Notes: generated by a model from the letters alone, not told the origin. DNA of 64,000 nucleotides from Phoebastria nigripes (GCA_035582835.1 JAYKAV010003361.1:150674-214673), one strand, 5' to 3'; positions 1-12,350 are shown, counted from the stretch's first letter. A program made the numbers and translations.

Positions 1-451
1 CAGAGATTGTTTAAAGTTAATAGGGACCTCAGGCTTCAACAAAGATCAACTTCTAGTGTGTAAAAAAGCACCTAAGCACCCAAAACTGGACAGGACGAAG
101 CAACTCTGCACACTAATGCATACCTCATATCATGATGTAAGCACATGTCCTGCTGGAATCCTGAAACTAAATCCGTGAAGGATTCAATCCAGTGGGTGTT
201 AACAATCATACCTGTGAGAAGAGAGATGAATTTCAGTGCTTGCTTGAACTGCTGCTTATTTATTTTGCATTAGGCAGTCATAAAATGCATAAACATACTA
301 TGGAGCAATAACTGCAACCTATATCTTTATTTTAAGAGGAAAGCTTTAACCCTAGGCCACAGTTGGTGTTTTTCTGGATACGAGTGCATGCAAAGTGGAA
401 AAACGACATTAGAATTGAGTAAAAAGAAGAAGAGAGATTATTTCACCTACC

Positions 452-628
452 ATGGCTCAAGCACTTTGTTGGACTGGAGATGCAGACCTAAATCCTCTTC
501 AGGCAGAGGGATTTGAACAGAAAAGTCCCATCATATTAGTGGGTGAAGTCCAAGAACCTGTGGATGAAAAGGGATCACCACTTGTGCTTTCACCTCTGTT
601 TCAAAGTACTGATTCCTACTTCATTTGA
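452..628 (+). other. 58-codon open frame in a possible tRNA-like fossil repeat
   Basis: An ATG in a near-ideal Kozak context (ACC before, G after) opens 58 codons ending in TGA at 626-628. Just after the stop, another frame (about 629-725) stays open for about 32 codons of ordinary-looking composition, as if one coding stretch had a frameshift. However, the segment around 490-560 contains GGGATTTGAAC followed by a cytosine-poor arm, which resembles reverse-complement tRNA B-box remnants of very old amniote repeats. I do not recognise the peptide. It could be a fossil repeat, a decayed exon or chance. Confidence 0.2.
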
Positions 629-1449
629 ACAAAGAAGATTTACCTGAAGTGTCTATAAATTCAAAGGAGAAGAAGGCATCTTTCTCTAGTACGGAAACAG
701 CACCTAGGTCTCCAACAGAGTGGTAACCAGGTCAGAATATTTTCTTTTAGGTATACAGACAACAATCTAGATGCAACAGGCTGTAGCTTCTTCTAGAGGA
801 GCCAAGCATCTGATACTTAGGGACTATCATGATGAACATCACAGTGCCAAAATCCTTTATTATGAACAGATTCTCATGGTTGTTGTATTGCACAGAATCA
901 GGAGCTCACTTGTAGACATGATGATGTCTCCAGACACCCAGCAATTTTTGGCGGTTGTTGCAGTGTTTCAGTTTAGATTCCAACTTTGTAACTCATACAT
1001 TTTCTCATAAAAATATGTAGGAAGAACGTTTTAGATATCTTGCACTTACCAGTAAGAAATGACATTCTGACAGTCACGTAAAGGCATAATCAGTAATTAA
1101 TCTGACATGAGTCAAACACTGTCCATGTCTAGTTCAGGTCCTTTGTACCTTAACCTGCTGTCATACTTATTACAGCTAATTTCAAGAATGTTGCAAAAAG
1201 CTGTCGGTGGAAGGGGTGGGGAGTGAGGGTGTGTGAATGCACACACATTTCTGAAGAGGTTTGTGGTAGTATAAATTAAAACTTCCTGAGTTTTTATTAT
1301 TGAATTATTTGTTTGAATGCTGACTATCTGAGGATATGATTCTTGGTATAGTTTCCTGTTTTTCACATCTTTTATCTATACAGAAAATACCACAAAATCT
1401 GGCTCAATAAAAGACAAAGACAAGACTACCTCAAACTGTTGGAGTATTT

Positions 1450-1501
1450 ACACAGTTAAATTTTTGACACAATTAACACGGTTAAATTTTTGACACAATT
1501 T
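1450..1501. repeat. 26-bp tandem duplication (2 copies)
   Basis: Two adjacent copies, 1450-1475 and 1476-1501, share a core reading GTTAAATTTTTGACACAATT and differ at two positions (A/G at unit base 5 and A/T at the last base). This is a recent local slippage or duplication event with no gene attached. Confidence 0.9.
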
Positions 1502-4245
1502 AAAACTGGCATGAGCTTTACAAGTAAACAGGTTGCAGAATTGGTCTAGGACCATTTACAGGACCTGGATTGTTAACGTAGCCTTAAGTAAGAGTGACAA
1601 ATAAACAGCATCATGACAGAAGAAGCCCTTCTGAGTCAGATAGCCTCTCAAGACTTTTTTTCCCCCTTTCCATGAAGATTGATAATATCACCAGCAAAAG
1701 ATTCCTTCNTCTAACTCAGCACCAGAGGAGTAAAAGGAACTTAGTCTGCCTATTCTCTGCTACCACCATTCCCAGCTAAATACCTTGATGCACCAAGCAC
1801 ATGCACACATAGCTCCTACTTACCGCTGCCATAGCAGACCAATGTCCAAGACAGTGGAACAAGGGTAGCTGAAGAGGTCCTCTTTTTCTCAGCTGTAAGG
1901 ATGCATTCTTCAGACTAATTGGTTACAAATGTTCACTTAACAAGCACAGTTATTCACATGTTACAGTAATGCAATAGTGAGTCTTGAAGACTTTAAACGT
2001 TGTTCACTTGTCTTTTTAAATCAAAATCACCCGGTAATTATTATGGAAAAAAAAAACAGTACTTGAAGTAAATGTCATTTTTAATCCAAGGGAAATTTTT
2101 ATTCCAGAATTTAATGGATTGTTAGCATTCTTTTCTTTTTTCTTTTTTTGTTTTTACCAGAGAGCAAACCTTCTATAAGAATGCATAGCATAGCTAAAAA
2201 AAACGAAGGATTAGAAATAAAAGTAGAAGCCTTTTGCTGCTATGCTATTGATTTTTTCACTCAGATGTGATCAAGTAATCATATTGTCTGACAGGTATTC
2301 AGTGCACTGTGTAAAACAAACTGCTAAATCAAATTGCTAGTGAATGTGCACACATGACACAAATATACTCCACCGGAAAAAATATGGGAAGAATGAAAAA
2401 AATCAGCATACACTGAATGAGCATTAATTACTGTCTTCCTTAGTCTACACTGGGAATTTCCAGGGAATTTCTAGAATTGCCACGCCCTGATGTATTTTCT
2501 GCAGTTTGGTCAGCACAGGAAAACCACATAGAATCTGTTGAAGTCAGCTGCCCAGAATCAACTGAAATTTGAGTCCTGTTTATTCTCTAAGTTTTGCAGA
2601 ATTAGAGTTTTAGAAAGAGAGGATCTTCATAAAAAGAAATGGAAAATGAATTATTGTGAAAGGATGAGAGAGCTTGCTCTGATCTTGCTTATGCTGTAGT
2701 TTCACAGGAGATGTCACTTAGTAATGTAAGCTTTTAATTGAGATCTATTTGTTTTCTTCAAAATCAGGAAAGCTATAGGAAAAGAATCCAGCAATCATCT
2801 AAACTGATCCCTGCACCACATCAGTTCCACCTAGAACAACCCAACAAATTTCTTGCTAACTTACTTTTGAAACTTCCCATGAAAAAGATCATACAACCTA
2901 CTGGTTCCTTGTAACGCTCATCAAAAGCACTGAACATCGTGTCCATAATAATGACCTTCTCCTGAGAGGATACATAATGGCTACTTTGGTACCATTCTTT
3001 CCAGTTATGAAAATGTTAGTATATTTCAGACTTGAAAAAGTGCCATGCAAAAATAGTTTTTTATTCTCACAGTTTGGGTAGTTTTTCATCATTTAAAAAT
3101 CTTGATAATCTCACTCCTGATACCCAGATTTCTACAAGAATTCCACACCTGAGGAACTTTTTATAAGCCAGCTGAAAGTCTGAGTAGGAAAAGCTGAATA
3201 AACCTGCCCTGAAAGTACTTAAACACACACGTAGCTTTGAACATATGTGCTGTCATATTTAAATTTATTGGAATATGCAGGTGCTTAAGCAGAGGTGTAA
3301 GAAATTGTCTAGATGGCTGGCAAAGGGCTCAAAGTTCTGTAGGGCCAACCCCAGTTTTGCTTGAAGATTGCTAATAGATTACAGGGTTTTATTTGTGGAT
3401 AGTGTTTTCTATGTCATGATTTGCTGAGTTGACTTGCATTTATTTCCCTGACATTAACCTCGGTAATTATCTCTTCATAGATATGACTTGCACATTTGCT
3501 CCTGTTGTAGAGGACAATACTTTTTACACATTAGCTGATGTTGATTGGTTTGCTTTTGTCAGAAATCCAGGCTGGACATAGTCATTCTTGGTGACAGGCC
3601 ACTCCCTACTCCCAATTCCATTCAGTGTTCAGAAAGGAGATCTACACATGTCAGCCATCAATCAAAAAACTGGGGAGACAACGTCCCAGCCATCACTTCT
3701 CTGCAGATGCTCCATGTCGGGAATAGGATAGGCTGTTTTCAGGGTCCACAATACTGTGCATTTCTGAACAGACCTTCAAGGACAAGTTTCTATTTTGGAG
3801 GATGTATGGCTTCTCCCTAGCTCCCATTTGAGGACACTAAGCAATTGCAAGAGAATGGAAGGATATTTCTTCTGAAGGCCACCAGGGAGCAACTTGTCCA
3901 TTGGAGCTGTGCATAAGGTCCCAGTCTTAGACTTCTGGAGAAGCACCATTTACTGCAAACTGTAGAGAAAAAAGAGCTCTATTTCCCTCATCCCTCTCTC
4001 CTCAGAGAGCTGTCTTGTGGTGGCTTGTCTGATGATGTGATTTGTTGACCAATTTGAATGCATGTCCATAGGGAACCAGGACCAGAAAGACTGTTTGGTA
4101 ATTAAATTGTATGGTCTGAGTTAATACATTATTTGTAAATGCTTTTTAAATTTTTTCTGACTAATCGCCATTCAGTAACCATGAATCTAACTAGCTGTGT
4201 CCCATGCCTACAGTTTTTTGTAGGGAGCATTTACCTGCCACTTCA

Positions 4246-4282
4246 CTAACTAACTAGCTACCTAACTAACTAAATAAATAAT
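4246..4282. repeat. CTAA/AAAT tetranucleotide simple repeat
   Basis: An imperfect run of CTAA units, interrupted by AGCTAC, passes into AAAT units. It is an ordinary degenerate microsatellite. Confidence 0.8.
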
Positions 4283-5164
4283 AGAATTGTTAATTAATTG
4301 AAGAGTTTTCTGCCTTTTGGTGTATGCCTGACACAAGCACCAACAAGCGAAGGTGACCTGTGGCAGGCTGAAGCAAGGGTCACCACTGTTTTGTTAAATC
4401 GTTTGTACAACAGACTCACAGAAGTTCAGAAGACATTAAAAGCACTAGTGTTGAATGCCTCAGAAATTAGCAAATATTTTTACCCCTGCATCATCTGTGG
4501 ATATTGTAGGTTGGCCTATCTATTCAGCCCTTCCATANGCTCTCCTCTGCTTAGACAGCATTTTGTATTAAGTAGTGCTCTTCCACAGACAACAGTCAAC
4601 ATTTGCCACAACTAAGTAGCTTGCTCTTTGTTGTTTATATTTCTGTCATTCAAATACACAAAAAGGGCTCCAAGATTATATTCTTTTCCCAGTAATCATG
4701 TGAATAGGATAACTTGGTGATTCAGCACTGGAAGGAATATCAGAGGCAAGGCAACATCACAAGCAGAGTAGAAGAGAAAGAAATGAAGGTGTCCCTCCTT
4801 CTTTGGCTTCATTCCTCCATTCTTTGGGTGCAAGAAGCTCTTGTATGCTTTTGAAAACTGCTTAGAATGAGCTTATACCATATACACAGGCTTCTACTGC
4901 TTGTTATGATCAGTAATGTCTCTTGGTTTGGCAAAGTCTAGCCTGATATACGGGGTACATATCCCTGGGCTGCACTGAAAAAAAATGCAGTAGTTTTTTT
5001 AGTATTTAGAAATATCCAAGGGAGGTATTTTACCAACTATTGGCATGGAAAAAAATGTGTGTCATTTTCAAAGTTCTTCACTTTTAACTGCATGTAGGAT
5101 ACATGAAACGTGATGTCAAGTTTACTGAATCTGGCATTTAGGAGCTAATCATTATCATCAGTAA

Positions 5165-5575
5165 CTGGCAACATGGTTAAAATCTGTAACAATTTGGATC
5201 TGTGTGGCCAGTTGTTACCCATATGCTGTAAAGAAAAATAATCTCTTTAAGCCTCACAGAATGGATGACTGCTCTTCAGAGAGTTGCTTAAATCTTCAAC
5301 ATGCTGTAAACATTTTAAATAATGCTAGAAAGAAGATACCATACTGTTATCCTTTGTCTCTGTGTTTTGATCTTAATAAAAAGCTAAACAATCTGCTAAT
5401 AAATATAGAACTAATTAAGCTGCATTTCCAAAACCATAATCAGCAGCTGGAGAGTGCCTATAACAGAAGAAAATCATCTTTAAAAAGATCACAACTCAGC
5501 AATAAGCTGACTTTGAGGGACTCGTTCTTTGATACAGAGCCTAGCACAGCAGTAGAGCCTGGCTGTTCTTTCTGA
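5165..5575 (+). other. Unassigned exon-like open frame
   Basis: One frame is free of stops for 136 codons up to TGA at 5573-5575. There is no ATG near the beginning; the first in-frame ATG is at about 5264. The peptide is rich in Asn, Lys, Leu and Ser, with a Leu/Ile/Lys-rich central part that could form a helix and a charged Lys/Arg-rich segment before an acidic C-terminus, so it looks more protein-like than the other open frames here. A CCAG-type acceptor lies inside it at about 5208-5211. I recognise no family. By length alone, about one or two such frames would be expected by chance in 64 kb of AT-rich DNA. It could be a lone exon, a retrocopy or chance. Confidence 0.2.
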
Positions 5576-6110
5576 AATCTAGGACTAAATAATAAGAAGG
5601 GTGTATCTAGCTGGGCAATTATATCTGAGTCATGGTCTTCTCACTAATAACATTAAGGGTACTAGTATGCCCTAAGCTATGAAGTGCTTAGGAAAAAATC
5701 CCATATATTTGAGCTGACTCCAGATTTGGTTTTTGTCTTCACAGTATCTTCGATGAGACATGTTTGTCACATATATGTGAAAAGGTAGGGTCTTAGGAAA
5801 GGTGGTGTGCCACCCTGCACAGCACTTCTGTGGAAACACAGGTGGAATGTGCCCTATAAGAGATACTGTGCTACATATCTCCCGGATGATGCCATACTTA
5901 GGAAGGCTGACAGGTGCCCAGCCTGGCTTGCAGCAGTTCCCGCACTGCCCGCTCAGGGGGAGGCATGGGGAGCTGTCCCTTTCTTCCCAGCCTTGCCTCA
6001 CACTTCTCTGCTAGCAAAGGGCTCGCTTCCATCACCCTTCCTCACGCTGAGAGGTGCTTACTCACGGAAGTAATTCCAGTGACTGCTACAAATTAACTGA
6101 CAAAGAAGAG

Positions 6111-6144
6111 GCAATGTGTGAGCTCCCCCTGCAATGTGTGAGCT
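6111..6144. repeat. 14-bp direct repeat
   Basis: GCAATGTGTGAGCT occurs at 6111-6124 and again at 6131-6144 with a 6-bp spacer. It is a small local duplication with no associated gene. Confidence 0.85.
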
Positions 6145-8229
6145 ATTAACTAGCTCAGAGGGAGCCCAGCTGGCTACCCTGGTTGCCTGTGGTGAGGCAA
6201 GCATGTTCAGCTGTTGGGCTGATGTTCCTAGCTGTCAGCTCTGTTTCAAATAGCTCCACAAGCAATGCCTAGAAGTGACTTCTTTGCTCCCTTCCAGTAG
6301 CACTCAAGAAGGATGGAGCCTAGCAGAGCTGCAGAGTTTTGGTTTGGCTTTGTTGTCTTTCTAAAAGGGATCTTGGTTGGATCCAGGAAGAGTACTGGAT
6401 AGTTAGCACCTTTCAGGGTACACACCCCTGTTGATAAAAAAGCTTGTATAACTTTTTTGGTTTTGTCTCAGTTACATGCCACACAGAGACCTTTTCCAGT
6501 AAATTAATAGATACAAATCAAAGATACAAAGATGACATTTAAGTACCAAATTATCTCTATTTCTGGAAAGTTTCCTCCAGGGAACGGGAGCTTCAATGTC
6601 ACAAATAAGCCAATACCTTGTTTCAGCTGAAGTTTTGGATCCTGAGAATGATTAGTGAAAATGTTTATAGTGTATCTTCAGAAGAAGTTGTATAAACAGT
6701 TAGAATAACCGGGGGGGGAATCATTACCATCAGCATTATCCATTACAAGGAAAACTCACAGGGGTATAGGTTTATGTAGAGGGAGGGTATATCAGAACGC
6801 ACAAAGTATTTCCTCAGAGTCCTGGTAGGTTTCCCCATGGAAAATGTAGGCTTAGATGAGACTGAGTGGGGAAAAAAAGAAAGAATCTGCAAAGACCTGA
6901 CTAACATTTGCCTCTTCCTGGAAGTTTCTGAGAGTTTTGTTCTCAATCACTCATATTTATAGGAGTATTTAAGTGGCCTGCATTCATGGTAGTTCTGTAT
7001 GAAATGAGAAAGAAAAACAAATCCTCTCAGATTAAAGTAACTCCTTGAAAATATTGCCTTTTTAATTATGTTTGTGCCGCAGAGTATGCAAAACTGGCTG
7101 CCAGCAGACCATTACTAAACACGGTCAGTGTCCAACCCACGCACATAGCTATTTATGGTACGGCAGCTCAATGTCTGGGGGTCTGTAGTCTCCTCTAGCT
7201 GACCTCCATAGAACGTATTTTTTAATAGCTGTATTTATCAAACAAAAATGATACAGGTATTTTCAAATGTCATACATCTTTTTGTAATTTCTTTGTCAGA
7301 CATAGCATAACTATAAATATATCCTAAAAGAATAGCCATAATTAGCATTTTAAGAAGAACAAAAAAATTCTTAATTGTTTGAACAATTTGGCATCGGGAC
7401 AGTTTTGCCAATACATCCATGAGAGAGAAACACATACTACTAGTTTAAGTAATGGGGTAAATCCTGCCTGATCCCACAGTTTATATGTCTGTTCACAAGA
7501 AGGTGACCTGTGCGGTCCTAAAAGCTGCCATACTTTGATTCTGTTTCTTAAAAGAAAAACATAAAACAGGGTATATTCCAGCTAATCGTTACTTATCACC
7601 AGTGGCAGTGCTAGCCCAGCCAACTCTTCATTCTTCCACCAGATCTCACAGAGTGAGGACCATCTTACTCCTCCTGAGGACTAGCCTCAGCCTGTGCAGG
7701 GCACTTGGCCATTCTCACTAGTGACTCTGTAGGCTGGGTGGAACCAGCTCTGGCTGAACTACATTTCGGAAATCTCAAACTCATTTTGCACATGTCTGTT
7801 GTTATGTCTGACCTAGAAATGCAAGTCATTTTGAAATAAAAAAGAAAAGCTGAAACAAGCATTTTATTAACCTCTGCTAAACTCTGCTAGAGTTCTTCTG
7901 CAGTTTTGGATACTTAGTTGGAAAGGAGCGTGCACAGAGGAGCCAAGGAGCATGCTCCACACACCACCAAATCCCACTACAGGCAGCTAAAACAGTATTC
8001 TTATTTATATGTCTTATTCCAGCTTCATACACACAGATGAGTTACACCGCCTTCAGTCTTGAACTTTGACAACTTAAGGGCTTATTTTATACCTCATTCT
8101 ATACATAAAATTAGAATAATATTAGCATTTTGACACTTTTTAAATTACATGGAGGTACATGAAATGGTGCAAAATAGAGATAAATACAATGATGGTGATT
8201 TTGCAGATTTCTCAGAAGAAAACAACTGT

Positions 8230-8660
8230 ATTTTTTTTCTCAAGCTTTAAGACATACTTTATTCAGATAAAATGCAATGGCCTTCAGTCCTTGTTGTTGG
8301 TGGGCATGAACTCCACAGTGTAAAGATTTCAGCAAGTAGCACTGCATCTCAAATCAAGCAGCTTCTCTCATTGCTGGTTGGTGATTGTGGACACTATGTG
8401 CCACTGCCTGTTCTTTATAACCAAGATTAGTGTTTTACAACACTGCCAAGTTCTGCAGTTCGGAACTGACATATAGATGGAGGTATCTGAGCTGTCACTG
8501 GCATTTGGCATTCTTCGCCTCATTTATGGCAGAGCTGTCTCTCTGGCAGTGACATTCCTGGCCCAACTCTCTCTCAGTGAAATCACTGGCAAATTTCCCA
8601 ACACCTTGAATAAGAACAGAATTGGGTCCCATGACCAGAAGATGCATGTGCATCTCTCAA
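8230..8660 (-). pseudogene. Possible processed retrocopy tail (unidentified parent)
   Basis: Read on the minus strand, this stretch has the look of an mRNA 3' end. A short open frame ends in TGA near 8284, an AATAAA signal follows about 15 bases later (TTTATT on the plus strand near 8268), and after about 25 more bases there is a run of A (T run at 8231-8238 on the plus strand). Local base composition is more balanced than in the flanks. Further upstream on that strand the frame is broken by stops and shifts. I could not match the peptide to a known protein, so the parent is unknown. A coincidental AATAAA near a short T-run in unique intergenic DNA is the main alternative. Confidence 0.25.
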
Positions 8661-8877
8661 CATAATGTAAGCAACAAATGTTCATGATTGCTATCTAGCA
8701 ATCCAAACTGAGGGGCTGGTGACATCTGAAGTGAGTTGATTATATTAACACTCAAAGGCATAGACAGAACTTATTTACAACACCAGAAAAGATAACACCT
8801 TGCCTAAGGGAAATCATACAAGGGAAAATCTATTCCAACTACCTTAAAAATATTCCTTCTTGGATTCAAGTCATCTA

Positions 8878-8880
<3 letters not shown>

Positions 8881-8935
<55 letters not shown>
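8881..8935. repeat. 55-base poly(A) tract
   Basis: An uninterrupted run of 55 A. No AATAAA precedes it within 35 bases, so it is not an obvious retroposon tail. A run this long is prone to length error in sequencing and assembly. Confidence 0.95.
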
Positions 8936-8937
<2 letters not shown>

Positions 8938-10439
8938 ACAAACAAAAAAACCTCAAAACATCCCTCCTTGCTGATCAAAAGACAAAAACATGACTTAAGC
9001 TATTGCTACAAGTATCAAAAAAATATTTTGTTTAGACTATTTTTCATTAAAATTCACCTGTGCAATTCATTTCCCTGAACATTCTTTGGAAAGAAAACAG
9101 GCCAAAAAGAATATTCTTAAAATATATTTTCTGCTTTTTGCACATTTTTTAGGAACGGTTTTCTTTGTTTCATTCAATGGGTCAATGTAATCCAGCACTT
9201 CTAAAACTGCAGCACAGGAAACTTTTCACGGAATCTTAGAGTGGTAAAAGGCAAAACAGAAACACTGTTTTAGAAGCAGCAGGTACCATTTCTAGTCTAA
9301 GACCTGTACTGAAGGTAGCTGCTTTTCAAGCTTAGCAATGGAACAATTAATAAAGGAACCCATTAAGGTCTGATTGTTGCTGCTAAAAAGGAAGGTTGAA
9401 TTTCAGTCCTTTGAAGTAACTGAGAATGAATCAGGCCTCATTACAGAGATATAATCTACATTCATACATTTATGTTAGTGATTCAAATCTATTGGGACAG
9501 ATTGAATTCCGTTAAATAGTGCATCTTTCCTGTGGAACTTTTCTCAGGCTTTCTCAGGCTAACCTAAGAGGTGACCTGACAATACAAAGTAGTGGGGTAT
9601 TTAGGGATTCAACTGTGCTATAAAAGAAAGGCTATACAGAAAGTAGAAAAAAGAATGAGATATAATCTAAAAAGCTATGTCAGCTTTTCTTTTGGACTCT
9701 GTTTTGTAAATGCCCTCCCTGTCATCACACGGGATTGAAAAGGACTCGATGCGTTGTAGTAGTTTTAAGTACTGCACTGAATATTGCACCTGCCAAAAGA
9801 AGATTTAATATGAAATTCCAGATATGTGGGTTTTGTTCTTAACCACAAGATCTTACAACCAACATACAGCCAATCACAAGCTAGAAACAGGTCTAAGCAG
9901 AACGCTTCTTGAGTAAATTCAAGACAGTACTTACTTTTTTAATGAGTAGGGGTTAAATATATCTGTTTGACCCCCCAAACTACTATTTTCTCCTGCCACC
10001 AGAGATCCTAAAAGGCTGATTCATTGTGTTTTCCAGCTTTTGATAGGAAAAGGAGAAAAAATGAAAGGTTTCTTCAAATGTATAATTTTAAGACATTATA
10101 GTAATTATTTATGATTTAAGCTGCTGGAATCAAACGAAGTTGAATTTTAGAAATAACATGTTGTACCCTTCATGATCTAGACAGCAAGCAAACATTGACA
10201 TCAGCTTTGTAGACATACATGTAAGCTGTCAGGCATTCACTGAAAAGTGGGGTTTTGCTTTTCATTTTGGTTTTATTTCTTTTTTTTTATTAGTTGCCAC
10301 AAAAGGAAAGCTTAAATCAGATTCACAAAAAAATTTCTGAAATGCTTTGCACTCAGTGCAAATACAAGCAGAATAAATACTCTGAAGTACCATAAACAAC
10401 ATCATAAAACATATTGATTCTAACATTAAATGGTTTCAT

Positions 10440-11340
10440 TTTTAAGGCTGTTTAAATGTCACCCCCAGAAGCTGAACACATAAATTTAGGAGCTGACTCT
10501 TTCCAGAATAAACACCATAATTGGAGAAAATAATCTCTAATTTCTGTTGTGAAGTTAACAATATATTTAACATCCTAATCTAATGAATCAGTCTAATTTT
10601 AGAACTATTTGTTCTTTTCTGTATTTTCTGTTGTTTAAATTAAGATTTACTCCAAATGCCAAATGTAATTGCATAGGCGGTTTTCCATTGCATTCCACTG
10701 ATCTGCATTATTAAACTGCCTCTATTTCAAAAAAAGTTCTAGGTTTACATATTGAGCTATTCGCTGTGTTTCTGTACCGCTTCATTTCTCCACTACTCCA
10801 TTCTCCCAGCGAATGTTCCACCTACTTGCATTCCAAAACAGTTATTTTACAATACTAAATANTGAACCAAAATTTAATGTCTTGCATGCTGCCCATATCC
10901 TGTCAGTCCCTGATCCCTTATTCTGGTGTTAAAAGATCATATCAACTTCCATCATATGGAAGATGCCTGTTAATTAGTGGGAAAGTTAACAATTCAGTGA
11001 TGGGCTAGAAATATGAATCTGTCATAACATTCAGTATGTGAAATGACAAATCCATTAGGAGAGATGGAATCAAAGGAAAAACCAACAACATATGCCCCTC
11101 CAGGAAAATAATAGCTTGAAAAATTGCTTTAAAATAGCCTTAAAAATGGAAAACTTGTTTATTTCTGGCAAAGAAAACTGCATTAGTTTAAAAAAAAAAA
11201 AAAAGACAGCAAAATATTCAGACAGATTTTATGGGGAAACCTTTGCAATCCAATAAAGCCCCTTTTGCTTTGAAGTCAGACGCGTGATTCAGTAAATGAC
11301 TCATGTTAGCAATTAGAAAATGGTCATTTAGGGCCCTGAT
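10440..11340 (+). promoter_or_regulatory. Candidate conserved FGF10 upstream regulatory block
   Basis: This is a repeat-poor AT-rich stretch 1.5-2.4 kb upstream of the start codon. It contains many TAAT homeodomain cores, a TCF/LEF-type CTTTGAA at 11268-11274 and an AP-1-type TGACTCA at 11297-11303. Wnt/LEF input to FGF10 in limb and lung is established. That these particular sites act is inference from position and motif only. Confidence 0.25.
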
Positions 11341-11738
11341 TTCTTTTGAGACAAGGAGGGTGAGGGTGGGGAAAGAGACACAATAAATCTTGAGAGGCTT
11401 AAAAGGAAGAGCAGGCTAAAGTGTGAACTTTTTATTTCAGCAACGGAAGTGAGAAATCAGTGATTCATTAAAGGAGGGAGAAAGACCTCCATGGAAGCTG
11501 GCAAAGAAGGAAAAGGAGCTAATTATGTCTCTTCCCTTTTTACTCTCTCTGACCAGCATATAATCTGCTTTTCCAGGGTCTGCCTGTAGTATATACTTCT
11601 TTCCAACCCCTCCACCCAACCCCTCCTCCAGCGGGGGGAGGGGGAGATCTAGCAGGCAACAAGCTCCAGGTGGCTTTCTCAAGCACTTCACTGCCAAAAA
11701 AATAAAATAAAATCCTCCGCTAGAAAACAAGCTTCTTC

Positions 11739-11741
11739 TTT

Positions 11742-11769
<28 letters not shown>
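11739..11769. repeat. T21-G10 homopolymer junction
   Basis: Twenty-one T are followed directly by ten G, then AGGATGG. On the opposite strand this is a C10-A21 tract. Its exact length is uncertain in any assembly. Confidence 0.9.
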
Positions 11770-11772
<3 letters not shown>

Positions 11773-11849
11773 ATGGAAGCCTCCCTAGAGGGGATTGGTT
11801 CAGCCTGGAAGACAGGGAAATTAGTAAAGCATGACTCTCCAAGCCATGC

Positions 11850-12030
11850 TGGTGGCCGGCGCTCCGAGAAGAACGCTTTAGGAGCAATTAGCAGCGAGCC
11901 GAAGGCGGCTGCTGCTGCTGCTGCCGCTGCAGCCCGGGAGGAAGCGAGGGCAGCTCCCGAGGCTCCCTCCGCAGCAGGCACCGCTCGCTCCCACTGCAAA
12001 GGGTTTCAGATGTCCCACCGCTGCTTGACC
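11850..12030. promoter_or_regulatory. Small CpG-rich patch upstream of FGF10
   Basis: GC content and CpG density rise sharply relative to the flanks, with GGCCGGCG, several CCGAG/GCCGC groups and a GCT/GCC trinucleotide run near 11909-11930. It lies about 0.9 kb before the start codon and is best read as the upstream edge of the promoter CpG island. The open frames crossing it in three registers (alanine- and serine-run peptides) are a composition effect, not genes. Confidence 0.5.
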
Positions 12031-12112
12031 CCCTGCAAATAAGGGTTGACCACCAGAGGCACATCCCACCTCTGACTTGTAATCGCTGACATTTAGGCTA
12101 CAGCTTCCAACC

Positions 12113-12120
12113 TGTTTACA
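12113..12120 (+). promoter_or_regulatory. Forkhead-type site TGTTTACA
   Basis: An exact FOX consensus (TGTTTAC) lies 760 bp upstream of the start codon, next to a CpG-rich patch. Forkhead factors of the FOXF class act in the mesenchyme that expresses FGF10. A single match of this kind arises often by chance. Confidence 0.2.
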
Positions 12121-12173
12121 ACCAAAGGGGGAGGGAAAGGAAGGGAAGAGGGGGAGACAAGTTGGGATTTTTC

Positions 12174-12190
12174 CCTCTCTCTCTCTCTCT
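12174..12190. repeat. (CT)n microsatellite
   Basis: A run of about eight CT units between a T-rich and a purine-rich segment in the presumed promoter or 5' leader of FGF10. Confidence 0.85.
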
Positions 12191-12350
12191 GGATTTTTTT
12201 TAAAAATACTGTTCTGGAGAATTCAAAGCAAAACAAAGAAACTGCCTCCTCTGGGGTTGTCAGTGAGAAAGGACGAGTTGTGCAACTGGTTTGGGATTTG
12301 AAAAAAGGCAAGGGGGTGGGGATCAGAAGAAGGTGCAAAGCCACAAAGTG

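Larger units (their letters stand above)
1..12100. other. Intergenic region upstream of FGF10
   Basis: No exon of a known gene is recognisable in this stretch. Open frames are short, mostly lack good start contexts, and occur at about the rate expected for AT-rich DNA. Contents I can name are listed separately: a 26-bp tandem duplication, a tetranucleotide run, a possible retrocopy tail, a poly(A) tract and two exon-like open frames of doubtful status. In amniotes the neighbour upstream of FGF10 is MRPS30 at a large distance (established synteny, from memory), so a gene-free upstream flank is expected. The last 2 kb before exon 1 look more promoter-like than the rest. Confidence 0.7.

Noticed and set aside
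5672..6096. Four overlapping open frames around 5.7-6.1 kb on both strands
   Set aside because: Local GC rise with no start context, homology or splice signals; overlapping frames in several registers suggest chance.
9225..9260. Possible minus-strand CR1 3' end (ACGGAATCTTAGAGTGGT)
   Set aside because: It resembles 'acagaatcatagaatggt' for under 20 bases only, with no continuing CR1 3'UTR wording.
11688..12069. Overlapping frames with alanine or serine runs upstream of FGF10
   Set aside because: They come from a GCT/GCC trinucleotide run and CpG-rich sequence read in several frames.
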